A DNA stretch of 64,000 nucleotides from Henckelia pumila (taxonomy: Eukaryota; Streptophyta; Magnoliopsida; Lamiales; Gesneriaceae). Shown one piece after another: positions 23,342-35,262 of this stretch. How positions within the stretch are numbered: position 1 is the first letter of the stretch; each line of letters starts with the position of its first letter. The notes below the pieces were generated by a model. The model searched no databases. It was given only the letters and a program-made list of their open reading frames with translations, and was not told where the DNA came from. A program made the translations under genes and the position numbers. The stretch spans positions 2,418,001 to 2,482,000 of the forward strand of contig NW_027331831.1 in NCBI RefSeq assembly GCF_033568475.1, written 5' to 3'.

Positions 23342-26300
23342 TTATTTCACAATCGTAGAATGTAATGATCTGGGCAGTACGAATCCCGCTCTCCTCTCCT
23401 CAAACGAATATTCAATCTCTTCTTCGATCGACTTGTCTGTAGGAGCTGGTGTTAAACCCGTCTGCATTGGAATGGACACTGTTGAGGGCGTGGAAGGTAC
23501 CGGGACTGGCATTGTTTGGGGCGTCCTAATCTCTCCCTGGGTTGTGGGGAGAATCTTGGGAGGAGTACTGAACTGTGGTGTATTATTGCTTGTGAGAAGA
23601 GACTTCTGCAACATTTCACTATGTTTTTTGTGTAGATCTTCCAACATATTTGTTGCATTGGAGTTTGATGAATCCGTGGAAGAAATGGGAGAGAATGGTT
23701 TTCTTATTATGGGTGACTCAAGTTCACAAGCATTTGATACTTCGAAGGGATGAAGCTTCAACGGAAGGCCAGCAATGTCCAAACCTCTACTGCCTGAGAT
23801 TTTTTTTAAAAACAAAAACAAAAAAAAGAAAAAAAAAACCTTATTCATCCATCGATACACGAGCCAATACCAATTATGTCCATGGAATGAACACGGAGGA
23901 AAAACTTTACCGGAAGACAGAGCTGCAAAGCCATCGTCTCTAAAACGGTCCAGGTTTATACGTTCATTCTTTTTGGCAGTACGTGCATTAGGAGTAGCTT
24001 TTGCGGGGGGGAGATCAGGTTTATGACTCTGTAGCATAGGCCCTCCAAGAGAAAGTCTTCTATTGCTTGGGCCGCCATATGACAATCTAGATCCTTTTTT
24101 TGCACTTTGGTTCTTCATGGGGCTTGGTCTTGAACCATAAAGAGCCTCCTGCTCTGTCATTAACTGCCCTTGAAGTTTCCTCTCGTCCTGATGTGAAAAA
24201 AATTGATAGACACAATTTTAAGAAGAGATGATGAACGGGTAATAATGTCCTCCATTTTCTTGAGAAGTCAAGGTTCCTTTTGGGGTTTTGCTAGAAATTA
24301 AAATTTCAAAGGTACATGCTATGCTGTATGCATACCCGCTGTCTTTTTTGCTCTAATTCTTTTTCTTGTCGTAGAACCATATATCCTTCCAGCATAGAAA
24401 GAAGGCGAACCTAGACATGACAACCAAAGGTAAATTTTGCCAACAAAAATTTAAAGATTGATAGATAAATTACTTGTGATAAAAGGGTAATACTTACACC
24501 ATCGTAAATAAAATCTAATCCTTTCTCATTTTCCCATGCTACAATCTTTGAGGCCAATGTATCCACCATTGCTATTCCACAAAATTATGATGATAAATAC
24601 ATTATCAAATTCAAAAATGCATTTGCCACAATTTTCATTGTAGGGGCTACTAAGAACAGAAGGCTCTTCCACTAATGCACGATGCAAATATACCTGGAAG
24701 TTTATTGACCAACACGCGAGCTTTTTCAGCACGCCTTAGAGTAAGATGAGCACCCCTCCCAGCATTATAGCGATTATCATCCTGTGAATAGTAAAAAACA
24801 AAAAGTTATTTTGAGTAATTGTATGGCCATAAATCATCTTGTAATCAACGGAAAGTCGTAGAAACAAACCCTACTATACTCCTCGAGCCAGCTCTCCTCC
24901 TCACATGCAGCAATCCACTTCTCAACCTTTTCTAGGATCTCTTTCCTGCTGAGAGCTACCTCCTTGGCCCTAGATATTTGAAGCTCAATTTGCTCTAGTA
25001 CACAAGTGGCATCAACTGCTCCTTCCATTGATCGAGGAACTAAAAAATGAGGATGCAAACAAACTTCTGAACGACAGATTTACAATTGTGTTTCCCAAAA
25101 AAGCAAATACCTGACTCAATTACAGTATCCATCGCTTCATCTGTTTCTGGAATTAGATGTGTCTTTCTATGAATATCCTCTAGCTCTGCTCTCTTTTTCA
25201 AAACAAGCTCCTTCAATTTTCTTGTTTTCAACTCTTCCAACCGAGAAACTTCTGCCTTGACCTGCCACAAATACGATTGAATTACTTTCAGAACCAACAT
25301 ACATTTCAACCCTAAATCGAAAAATGAAGCGAACCATCAAAGTAATGCATGCTAATTTATACAATCATCGATCTCAAATAAAAAACCTTGACTCACATGA
25401 TTTATGACGTTGACAGAAAGCATCTCAGGCTCTGTTATCTCCTCTTCTGCAGCAACTATGTTACAAGTGACTTTTTGAAATATATGTTGCTCTTCAACAG
25501 GTGTGTCCATCAAGTTCCAGAGCTCCAGTAATGAAGTCGCAAGATCTTGTAACTATTAATTTCACACGGTCAACTGTTTGTTTCGAACTATATAGATTAC
25601 AACTCAAAGGATAACGCTAATCTGAAATCATTCACCTGCTGAAGTCTCTGTGTTTTAAGTTCTTGCAGTCTCTGTATAGCAGTTTCCAACTGCCGCAAGG
25701 TATGATCGCTAATACTTTTTGAGCCTTCCGGTTCTCCTAAACTCGGGTGAATCTCACTCACAGTTTGTATAAAATCTAAACCAAGTACTGAGCACAAGGA
25801 ATATACAAGGTTCAAATAGTCCAAAATCTGATTCAAACGTGCACTCTGAAACCAAAGGACGGAAATAGAAATGTCACATACAAAAGAGTACAAGAGGAGA
25901 ACGAGAAAACATGTCAAATTGATGAAGGTATTTAGAAAGAACAACCTTTTCTTCTTGAAGTGCTTTAAGCTCTCCGTTCACTTCTTCGAGCTTTCTAGAA
26001 GACAAATCTGTTTCATCTACATCTGTATTACTCAACATATACCCTCCTGACCCACAGATCTCATTTTTTATATTATGTAGCTCCTCTAAGGCTGCTCTAA
26101 TTTGATTCTTCCTGTCACATTTCCTTTTCTGCATCTCCTCTATCTGTGGAAGGATGGCTACGAGTTCAGCTTTCAGGCTTCTAGGGTTTTGATCAGCCTG
26201 CACGAAAGACCAGTGATAATGGTAAGATAATATTCCCGATCAAGTTACACCTATTCTTTCCTGGGGTAATGTTTATCAAAACATGTCAAATTCATGTTGA

Positions 26301-26943
26301 GCTTAAGAGCTAATTCTCAGGAAATGATTTAAGGTCCATATGAGCTGATACTATAGGACTCTGCACATCAAAAACTATATAGGCCTGTAATACAGTTCAA
26401 CAGTGGAAACTGTATACTTTATACACACGGCGAAGTTATTCTGTTCGTACATTCACAACCGAAGGAACAAAAATGCACAATTTCAATGCCATTAAAAAAT
26501 AATGGCACGAATGACTCAGAGCTTATAAGTTCTCGAGCCTTACCTGCCTAATGTGAACTGGCCTCTCTCCCATTGCAGAGCAGATTGCAGCCAGCTCAGC
26601 TTCAGCATCAGCAATTGCTTGCCTCAGCTGAGCTCTATCTTTGTTAGCCTGATCTACTTTTCTTCGGTACACCTCCATACATTCTTGTTCAAGTTGGAGC
26701 AACATTCTGTCCCTTTCAGAATCAGATTCACCGACCTCATCCCATATTATCTGAATAATTTACCAGCAACACATAGGATAATAACATTCAAAGCAGGCAA
26801 TTCAGTGTTTTGTATAGATAAAGGAAATTACGAGGAGTGGAAACCACAAGCAAGTGACAAATTAACGGAGAGGAAACCTGCAATTCTTTTAGTAGAGTTC
26901 CACATGATGATTCCAGTTGCAAAAGTAGATTACTTTGACCCAT
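23342..26943 (-). CDS. MAP65-3: 65-kDa microtubule-associated protein, MAP65-3/PLEIADE-like
   Basis: Antiparallel microtubule cross-linker of the MAP65/Ase1/PRC1 family, which acts at the phragmoplast midzone. Coding exons (minus): 26943-26878, 26750-26544, 26197-25946, 25845-25636, 25552-25397, 25261-25111, 25039-24870, 24781-24694, 24571-24498, 24410-24336, 24187-23911 and 23793-23342. All have GT/AG borders and phases close to 725 residues. The N-terminus [21 protein letters not shown] is followed by coiled-coil helices. The microtubule-binding block [18 protein letters not shown] lies near residues 424-441. The tail has [11 protein letters not shown] and SNRRLSLGG, which point to the MAP65-3 group with its extended C-terminus (Arabidopsis about 707 residues). 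The family is certain; the subgroup is likely. Confidence 0.93.
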
Positions 26944-27990
26944 CGAAATTTTAAAGTGGTTATACCTGCCCACAGAAGCCATATATTAGTAAGGTCATAA
27001 GCACAATAGATATCATACTATATCACTATCAAATATATAACAGTGCTTTTAGGGTTTAAAGGATTATTATATGCATTTGAATTGCGTAATCTTTAGTCCA
27101 TCGATTTGATACCAAGGACTCGATAGCTTTCAAAAGAATATGCAATAAGCCAATAACTGAAACAGATAGAAACGTAGCAGTGGCAATTAGCGTCACAGAC
27201 TCTTGATGGTGATGGCATCAAAGTTTATTGATGCAATGAATTTCCAAGTGCTTGATAATCTCTTATGATTTCCTTGCTATGCCACGTGACGTGCGTAGCA
27301 AACTGAAATTGAGTTAAATCATATGCACCATGTTGTGAAACCAAGAAATACATGATCTTAGTTTTATATTTTTAATAATCTCCCAATTCTCTTCATCCGG
27401 ACAATTAACAAAAAAATGAAATCGAGAACAATGAAAGTACTATATGACAATTTCCAAATATTCGATTTGAGGCAAAATTAAAAGCCCTAGATGGTTGCAC
27501 TAACAAAAAAACGTCAGTCATCAAATATAATTTTACCCCAGTTCATCTCAACTTAACGACAATAATGCATCTGGTGAAACTCGATTACTCAGCAAACTAA
27601 AGCTCAGATTTTTCCAGGTCAAAAAGCATATAATCACTACCGTCCGACTTCAAAATTAAGAACTAGAAAACTGACGCTCTTCTGAATCATTACTTCATAA
27701 AAATTTGACACACAATTTCCAAATTATACGAAAATTAACATTTGTTTACAGTATTCGCCAATTTTTTCATTCTCAGCAGAATAAATTAACATTTTTTAAA
27801 AAAAAAACAGAAACTAAGCATACATTCAAAAGCATACCTTAAATATAAACTAGAGGAGCGGCTAAAATTCTTGAATTCCCGAAGTTCTGGAAAAATGGAT
27901 CAGCGAATTTGCGTTTGGAGGTGAAGCAAGAGGGAGAAAATTAGGGAGCTGGAGTTTCGAGAAATCTGAAATCTGACCGTTGTAGTTCAT
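26944..27990 (-). other. 5' leader exon and leader intron of the MAP65 gene
   Basis: The acceptor at 26967-26966 (GCAG) precedes 22 leader bases before the ATG. The upstream donor is probably AAG|GTATGC near 27838, so a noncoding first exon spans roughly 27839-27980 and the leader intron is about 870 bases. The intron is AT-rich and holds no supported gene. Confidence 0.6.
27974..27982 (-). promoter_or_regulatory. MSA-like (AACGG) element at the MAP65 promoter
   Basis: The minus strand reads CAACGGTCA, a good fit to the mitosis-specific activator core (AACGG followed by pyrimidines and A) bound by MYB3R factors in G2/M genes. A TATA-like TATAATTAAAA lies upstream at 28015-28005 on the same strand, so the motif sits near the probable transcription start. 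A MAP65-3-like cytokinesis gene is a plausible target. Confidence 0.5.
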
Positions 27991-28015
27991 AGAGGGAGGA
28001 GGGTTTTTAATTATA

Positions 28016-28641
28016 TTGAGGTGGGAAAGAGGAGATTTTCAAAAAATTTATGCCATGGTCAAAATTGAGTTACAAGTTACAAATGGTAATAATTATACGA
28101 GTAAATGAGACTTTAAAATTTAAAATAAATTATTTTATCTTATATTTGGATTGCTAGATTATCTTTTTTTTTAAGATAAATTTAGTTGATACTTGATTCG
28201 CAAAGTCCAAAATCCATTAAAATATAAATGACTCAAATTAAAAGTTATATATAAGTTGTTTTTCATATCTCTCATACAATATATCAATTTCAAATAATAA
28301 AATCAAGCTGATTATCTCAGCATCCTGCTCGTGACGGACTATAATGATTGGTGTATCAAATTTGGATATATTTATAACTTTTTTTTTTCTTTCTACCGTG
28401 CTAAGCATGCATGATTCAACTACATTAATGAAACCGTTTGAGATGTAGTTGAATTCTGTGCTAAATTCTTTTTAATTAAAAATTGGAGATACTCATCGAA
28501 GATAGCATGCTTCAATGCTTTATATATTACGAGGTTTTTATTGGATATATAACGAGAAAAATATATTTAAAAAAATTCATGTGAATATTTGGAAGATTTA
28601 ATCTTTTCCATCACCTATAATAATGGTTAACTCGTTGTACA
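28016..28641. other. Upstream flank of the MAP65 gene
   Basis: AT-rich, no coding region supported. Contains poly-T runs and no repeat I can name. Confidence 0.5.
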
Positions 28642-29060
28642 AAGGGGTGTAAACGAGCCGAGCTACTCGTGAGCAACTCGCGAGTAGCTCGGTCAAAGCT
28701 CGACTCGAGCTCGATTTGACTGAGCTCGAGCTCGAGTAGCTCGAGCATACAATCGAGCTCGAGTCGAGCTTTGAAACTATGTGGTCGAGTAGCTCGCGAG
28801 CTACTCGATAAGCCACATATATATATATATATATATTAAAAAATAATATAAATATAAATATAAATATAATATATATAATATTATATTTATAATATTTATA
28901 TATTTATTTATAATATTTAATTAATATTATTTTATTTATTATATTTATATATATATTTATTTTATAATATATATATAATATTTTATTTTTTTTTTATTTA
29001 TTTATTTATTTATTTTTAATTTTTATATATATATATAATATAAAAGCTCGAACGGGGAGG
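28642..29060. repeat. GAGCTCGAG-rich dispersed repeat with AT-rich core (hAT-like non-autonomous element?)
   Basis: Begins AGGGGTGTAAACGAGCCGAG and continues with many GAGCTCGAG/GCTCGAGT units to about 28810, followed by about 220 bases of TA/TTTA repeats and a last AAAGCTCGAACGGGGAGG near 29043-29060. The start AGGGGTGTAAACGAGCCGAG is common in plant genomes and resembles hAT-type ends. I could not define the target repeat, so the family is a guess. A Ser-rich ORF across it is a by-product of the repeats. Confidence 0.45.
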
Positions 29061-29999
29061 GAAGGCAATATCAGATGGTTTAATTTGGGAAGATTAAAGT
29101 TCGTAACCACTTGACATCTTAAACATGGTTGAGTTCACGTTAACGTTAATTATGATAATATCATGATATTAAATTTAGATATTTAAAATAAATTTGAATA
29201 TGTGATGTCCATAAAAATATATGAATGTCACGTAATCAAATTAAAATGTAATTGGTTGGAGAAACAAAAAAAAACACTTTTAAAAAAATTGTTTTTCTTA
29301 AAAAATTATAGCGTTTGATTTCCAAAATAGTTTTTTTAAAAGTACTTAAATTATAAGTGCTTGTTTAGAAGTCTGGAACTTTGGTTTTTAAGTTTTTGCT
29401 TCTACTTCTATTTAAAATTAAAAAAAATATTGTAATGTTTATCCAAATGTCAAACCACATCTGTTTTTTTTTTAAAATAAAAACATTTCAAAAAATTGGA
29501 CTTATTTTAAGTTTTTTTTATTTTAAGATAGATGTTTTGTATCGAAACTCACCTTAAAATTGAATCTTTAGATGTAATATAATGATATTACTCTTATACT
29601 AGCATCTTATAAACCCTTAAATGCTAGGATTGTATTAAATACTTTTTTCAGATTTATTAGATATATGATGAAAGTTATTGCGCTATATAATAAAAATTGA
29701 GAGATATTATATATTAACAAAATATCACATCATAGTTTTATTTTTGTTATTGTTTAAACTGATTTCATAATGAAAGTGATTTAAATCGTTTCTAAAATTT
29801 TGATTGACCGGTTTAGAATTTTGCGAACGTTCAAAACAGGAAAAAAACCTGATTTAGGGAGAGACGAATAATTACAATTAATATTTAATACAATGTTATT
29901 AACTTATTCTCTCTCCCTCCTAGCTAGAAATTTCATGATACACTTAAGATAATCACAAAAAAAAATTTGGGATCATCTTATAAATTATTTTTGTGAAAC
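29061..29999. other. AT-rich intergenic stretch
   Basis: No gene supported. Around 29240-29520 there are runs such as AAAGTGCTT/TTTTTAAAA that look like a decayed MITE, without clear ends. Confidence 0.4.
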
Positions 30000-30225
30000 A
30001 CGTATGCATGATACTCACAGCGACTCATGAAAAAAAGTTTTTTTTTTCACAAAAGCTCATATTAAACGGTTTCACGGTCAAATTTGTGAGATGAATCTCT
30101 TATTCGACTCACCATGAATTTTTTTTATGTCCAAATTATTATTTTTCATTTTATATAAGGATCGGATCGACCCGTTTCACCAATATAGAGTTATGAGACC
30201 ATTTCATAGAAAACCTGTAATTATT
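30000..30225. repeat. Dispersed 'gtgagaccgtctcac' family repeat, copy 1
   Basis: Contains ACGGTTTCACGG, TTTGTGAGATGAATCTCTTATT, GATCGACCCGTTTCACC and GAGACCATTTCATAGAAAACC. The same blocks, in varying orientation, appear near 38310-38465 and 56935-57090. It looks like a short interspersed non-autonomous element; class unknown. Confidence 0.5.
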
Positions 30226-30314
30226 TTTAGTTTTTATATCAAATGTATTACTTTTCGTTTTGTAATTGAGTCGATTCGTATCACAAAAGACATATCATGT
30301 TGATACAGTTTTGC

Positions 30315-30437
30315 TATGGTGAGCAATCACCGTGAGCACTTATGTGAGCACCGCTGATGTGGTATCTTATGCATCCAATAGATGAACGCCACATGGATAG
30401 ATGCTCACAGAAGTGCTCACGGTGATTGCTCACCATA
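30315..30437. mobile_element. Short MITE with perfect terminal inverted repeats
   Basis: A 123-base unit. Bases 30317-30341 (beginning TGGTGAGCAATCACC) are exactly complementary to 30411-30435, giving a perfect 25-base inverted repeat, flanked by TA on both sides (30315-30316 and 30436-30437). TA duplication suggests Tc1/mariner-type mobilisation. Only 69 bases lie between the arms. No mismatches in the arms suggests a fairly recent insertion. Confidence 0.75.
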
Positions 30438-32103
30438 AAAATTTTTTTAAAGATGTATATTTCTTGTGAGTAGCATCTCATATCTCCTCTACCTTCTCCA
30501 TCGTACCGTTATTTGTTTCATCACGGCCATCAATGCTTTTAATTAAGCTGGTGAATGACATATACATATATGTACGTATATACTTGTGGTTCTTTGCATA
30601 CAACAGTTAAAATGTTTGTCTAAACATGATAATTTTTATTATTTTCAAACTAATAACGTCTCTTGTTTTTATTTGTGCTAGGTACGAACTATCTAAAAAT
30701 GTCAAAATATAGATAAAAATAAGATTCAATTTTAAAATATAAATAAATATATGCTTCAAGATTTTTTTTTATAAAAAAAATCCTATTTGGGGAAAAAAAG
30801 TTCACAACAATTTAATTAGAAATTAGTTATTGAGTTCGACTAAACTTATTAAAAATAGTTTATAAGCTCTAGGATCTTATAAGTTGGTTTAGCATCTTAT
30901 AAACTGTTACAATTTATTTTAAAAATAAGTTGAAAATTAGTATTTGGATGAATTTATTTCAAAAATTAAAGATATTAATGTGTTTGACATTATAAGACTT
31001 TTTATTGTCAAAATTATTGAAAATTGTATAATACTATGAATGTTATTTAAAAATAATTTGTTGAAATAATTTCAATAAAAATAATTTTGAAATTTTATCA
31101 TAAATACTAAACCTATAATATTAAAAAAAAACTATTTTATATTTTAATTTAGAAAAATTGATATTCATTTATTTTTTTATTTAAAAAATATTAAATATTT
31201 AATGGGTGGTGGCATTGTGAGAATTTATGGAAATATACAAGATTATTTTGGATAAGTACGATTTTAAAATAAGATATGTTTTAGAAAATTATAGTCACTC
31301 CAACTTTTTTAAAACAAATTTTTTTGACCGGTTATAAGTTGTTTGACCAAATTATTGTCAAACAAATTGTAATAGTTTATAAACTCCAAACACTAGTAGA
31401 AAAGTTACAATATACTTCGCCAGTTTTTACTTCGGCAATCAATATTGCCGAAGTAATACATATCTATTTACTGCGATAATAAAATTAATGAAGTAAAATG
31501 AAGTTTAGACTTCATCAACTAAAAAACACGGGCTTCACTTTAATTTTTAAGTCACATTTTACTTCGGTTCACGTATTTAATGAAGTAAAAGAGGACAAAA
31601 TTAAGTATTTAATTTCTAATCGGTGAAGTAATAAATCGATTTCACTCTCGCTCAATCGAGAACCCCATTCTCTTTGTATCTTCATTCTCTCCTTAGGGCT
31701 TTCTCTGATCTCCATTCTCGATCTTCACTTCTTCCTGCTGCCATCAATTCCACTTTGAGATCTGTTCACTTCCACTTTGAGATTTGTGGAACCAATCTTC
31801 GAGAACACATTTGTTGGGAAGTTTTCTGTAAGCTATGATTCCATCTCCTCTTCGTCAACCCCACGGCGTTGGAATCTCTGTCAAGAATCTCAAAATTCAT
31901 CGAGTACTTTTCCAATTTAAAGGTCTTCAATTTATTTCCTCTCGTTTATCCATACAATATCGGTTTCGAAAATCATTGGCGGAGTCGATCTGCGACTTCG
32001 AGGTTACTTTTCCTTAGTTAGGTTATACTTGTTCACATAGAAACGGTGTTGTTTGTTTTTTTGTTTGAATTTTGGTCTTGTATTTTTATTCGGGTGTTTT
32101 GTG

Positions 32104-32240
32104 ATGAGTTCGAGAGCGAGATATCTGCCACCGGGAATGGGCGGTGGCAGAGGAGGTGGAATGAATTATAATGCTGGAGTAAACCCGAGATTTCAACCCT
32201 GAAACCCGAATCAACAATACGCACAGAGGAATCGGGTTCC
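32104..32240 (+). pseudogene. Captured 5' fragment of a DDX6/RH6-RH8-type DEAD-box helicase
   Basis: Reads MSSRARYLPPGMGGGRGGG, then RFQP, an in-frame TGA where the gene normally has Arg, then NPNQQYAQRNRV. This matches the Gly-rich N-terminus of plant RH6/RH8/RH12 helicases (RGRYPPGIG...NPNQQYVQRN). None of the helicase core is present. It is a fragment inside the CACTA element and cannot make a helicase. Confidence 0.75.
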
Positions 32241-32454
32241 TATTAATCTTATTTATTTGATTTGTTAATGTTATTGTGTGATGTTTTCTGCAATATTTGT
32301 AGTTATTTTATTGTTGTTCCTTTATGTTGGAAAGTATGCACTGTTGGTTTTAGCTGCTACTGTTCTATATTAATGTGGAAATCAGAGATTACTTTGCTTT
32401 TGTTCATGATGTTGTCAAACATTTACTTCATCCTCTTCTGTTTTAAACAGAAAT

Positions 32455-32523
32455 TCTCGGCAATTTTGCTTTTGAGGCTTGCGTTTCAGAGCCTGGGAGT
32501 GGTGTACGGAGACTTGGGTACAC
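32455..32523 (+). pseudogene. Captured fragment of a HAK/KUP potassium transporter
   Basis: Encodes ILLLRLAFQSLGVVYGDLGT, the first membrane segment signature of KUP/HAK transporters (AFQSLGVVYGDLGTSPLYV). Similarity stops right after GDLGT, where unrelated sequence that is also present at 33937-33960 begins. That marks a capture or repair junction. Confidence 0.78.
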
Positions 32524-33104
32524 TTGACTGTTTGAGGACATGGTATTTCCTTTGTGATGGTGGTGGTGTTGTGTTTCCCTCATTTTTCACGCTTCTTTCC
32601 TCTAAGGTGTGCTTTGATTTTGTTAAAGCTTGATCCTTAGCAAATGGAAGTTTAACCTATTGAATTTGGGAGTTTATGTAGAAATTTGGAACCACGGGTT
32701 TAGGTGTAGCTACAATTACTATCCAGTTATATTATTATTATCTCCTCGTGACATTGGGATTCTTCCTGTAGTGACCACATATATATAATCGTGTGAATCG
32801 AATCTTGCTTTTATATTCAAACTGTTTCTGTAACCTATCATCCAAATGATAATTGTGTTTGTTCTTCCTATACCTTTGTTGTATTTGATTTAATTTTGCT
32901 TCTTAAGATGGTATTGTCGTTTTTTATGCCTTTATCAAGTTGTTAATTGGTTATGCTCTAAGAAGTTGTGAAAATAGAAGAAGAATGGAATGGAGAAGTA
33001 GGTGTCGACTGATCTAAATTTGACTACACCCACTGGTTGCTAGTAGAAGTTCTTGGTTGGCATTGATCATTACCATTCTTCAAAGGATAACAATGAAGCA
33101 AAAA

Positions 33105-33735
33105 ATGAATGCTGATGGTACTTGTACTAGCGGATTCAGATGTGTGCGGTGTGGGTACCCCATTGAATCGCTTTACATTCAGTTCTCCCCAGGAAATATT
33201 CGGCTCATGAAATGTGTAACGAAAGTTTCCCATTTTTTCTCTTATAATTAATGTTTTAACTTCTTCAGTTTGAGCATTTGCTGATTCTTTTCTTTGCAAT
33301 TACTTTAATTGTTAGGAATTCTGCAAAGCTGCTGCTGATGAGTACATCGAGTGTGAATTCATGGTAAATTAAGTAAAGAAACTGGAATTAACAGATCACA
33401 TATTAAGTTTCAAAATACATTTTTGGTAATTTTCTCTCTTATTTATAACCTAGATCCTCATAATAGATTTGATTCTACACAAGCCAAAAGCTTATAGACA
33501 TCTGTTTTACAATAGATTTTCTAAAGAGACTGTGAATTTCAATGTTCGTTTCTTTTCTTTGACCTAGTTATTTGCTTGAAGGACCTTTTAGGCAGATTTC
33601 ATATTCGAGTAGTTTTGACTAGTGTTGTGTACTAATGTAAGAGTCATTTTGAATTTCCAACTTTTGCAGGGCTTGTTATGGAAATCAATTTTTGCATTCC
33701 TTATTCTGGACATCTGTATCCATTGTTTAAATGTT
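33105..33735 (+). pseudogene. Captured four-exon fragment of ARV1
   Basis: Four pieces with preserved splice borders: 33105-33215 (FRCVRCGYPIESLYIQFSPG, then NIRLMKC), 33316-33363 (ADEYIECEFM), 33454-33543 (DLILHKPKAYRHLFYN) and 33670-33735 (LLWKSIFAFLILD). They match the ARV1 homology domain (two CxxC half-sites, SPGNIRLMKC, ADEYIECE, then the first membrane segment). ARV1 is an ER lipid-homeostasis protein. In this copy the second zinc-site Cys pair looks reduced to one (EFCK instead of NCK after MKC). Introns are retained, so the copy was taken from genomic DNA. The C-terminal half is missing. Confidence 0.82.
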
Positions 33736-34565
33736 ATAAATTATTGTTCGCCTATAATCTATAGATTAAAATAATGTACGACATGCCTTGGCTGTACTAG
33801 ACAGAATGTGGGTTTTGAGGATGAATGAGAATGAATGGACTTTGCCAGTGACAATTGTTTCATTTCTTCTGAATTTGTGTAAGGGGGCATCATCATTCTT
33901 GATTATTCCGATTATCAGATCATTTATGCCTTTAGCACACTTGACTGTTTGAGGACATGTGCACATGGACGCTAGTACAATCTAGAAACAGGAGAGGAGA
34001 GAGTGTATATATGGATGAACAATTAATTTTTTATTTTATTTTTTCTTCACTTGCCCCCTGAATCACAATTTTTAAAAACTGTAGGGGATAGTAATTTTTT
34101 GAAAACAAGCATGAGAAAGAAAATGCATATTTATTTGACTTGGACATGGTATTTCCTTTGTGATGGATTTTGTCTACATGGCACAAGTATGTGCAAGATA
34201 CTACTTGTTTACACGTGATTTTTCTCCCTTTTCCCTTGGAAAATATTATGAAAACTTCAGAAAATGGGAAAAAGAAATTTTAACATGGTGTTTAAATGTA
34301 CCTTTTAGACATTTACATTAAGATGAGTTTGAAATTTACAAACTTGTAGCTTTGTCTGCTCGTCGCCCTACCCTACTAGATAATGAATTTTAATCAACTA
34401 TTTCATTTGAGGGCCACCATTGTTTTTTTCCATACAAGCATTGACATAAGATTCATGCTCCCAAACATATTCTTAGTCGAAATATTTTTTCCATATCTAA
34501 TTATGCTCTTATATTCATACTTTTACTAATCTCTTTTTTTATTTAAATATATTGCATTGATCTAG

Positions 34566-35262
34566 CGATGTCAAGCACCTTGTCCTCCGTCTGTTTTTTA
34601 TCTTCAGCCAGCATTTTTTCCTGCTCATGTAGGGGAAGGAATCAGGTAAGTAGCAGCAGAACTACTTTGTCTATATTCCAAATATTTTGCCGGAGGAAAC
34701 CACTTAATCCAAAAGATCGAGCTCATGAAAGGTAGAGTAACAATAATTTTATACTTCCACAAGTTTACTTATGTTTGAACTGGAGATTGATTACTCATAC
34801 CCTAAATTTATATCCTACTCATTACGTGCACATATATTGAGTAATAGCTTAAAAAATAGAAACTACTACCAACTTTATGAAGCATAAAAAATATTGAACC
34901 CCAGATATTTTGCTATGAAAAAATATTGAAATTTATATGTGTTAGGAAGTGCTTAGAGTCTGCCATTACCTTGGGTGAAGTGTGGTTAGTAACACTTAGT
35001 TTTCCAATAAATTTGAGTTCTCTTTTTTGATTCAGTTTTAAAAATAAGAGATTAAGGTTAGATTTTTTGTTCTTTGCAGAATTTGAGAACAAAATATGTA
35101 GGTGTTTCGTTACTTCCTCTTTCCAGTAAATTTGTTAATATAATACCCTTTCCACAAATTCACAGGTTGAAACACCCCTCGTTTTCCCTCATGGATTAGT
35201 TGCATCCAAGTATTCCCCCATGTGGGCTGGCTTGTACTCTGGTTTTGCCCCAAATAACAAGG
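34566..35262 (+). pseudogene. Captured exon-like pieces of an unrecognised gene
   Basis: 34566-34645 is bounded by TCTAG and CAG|GTAAGT and is open in one frame (QAPCPPSVFYLQPAFFPAHV). 35166-35262 is bounded by CACAG and AAG|GTGAAT and reads ETPLVFPHGLVASKYS, then PMWAGLYSG. Splice-like borders suggest host exons captured by the CACTA element. I do not recognise the parent gene, and the two pieces may not come from the same one. Confidence 0.4.

Noticed and set aside
28598-28816. Ser-rich minus-strand ORF
   Set aside because: It is the translation of GAGCTCGAG tandem units in a dispersed repeat.
31835-32017. 60-residue ORF near the start of the CACTA element as a gene
   Set aside because: No motif recognised; it may be another captured leader segment but support is too thin to list.
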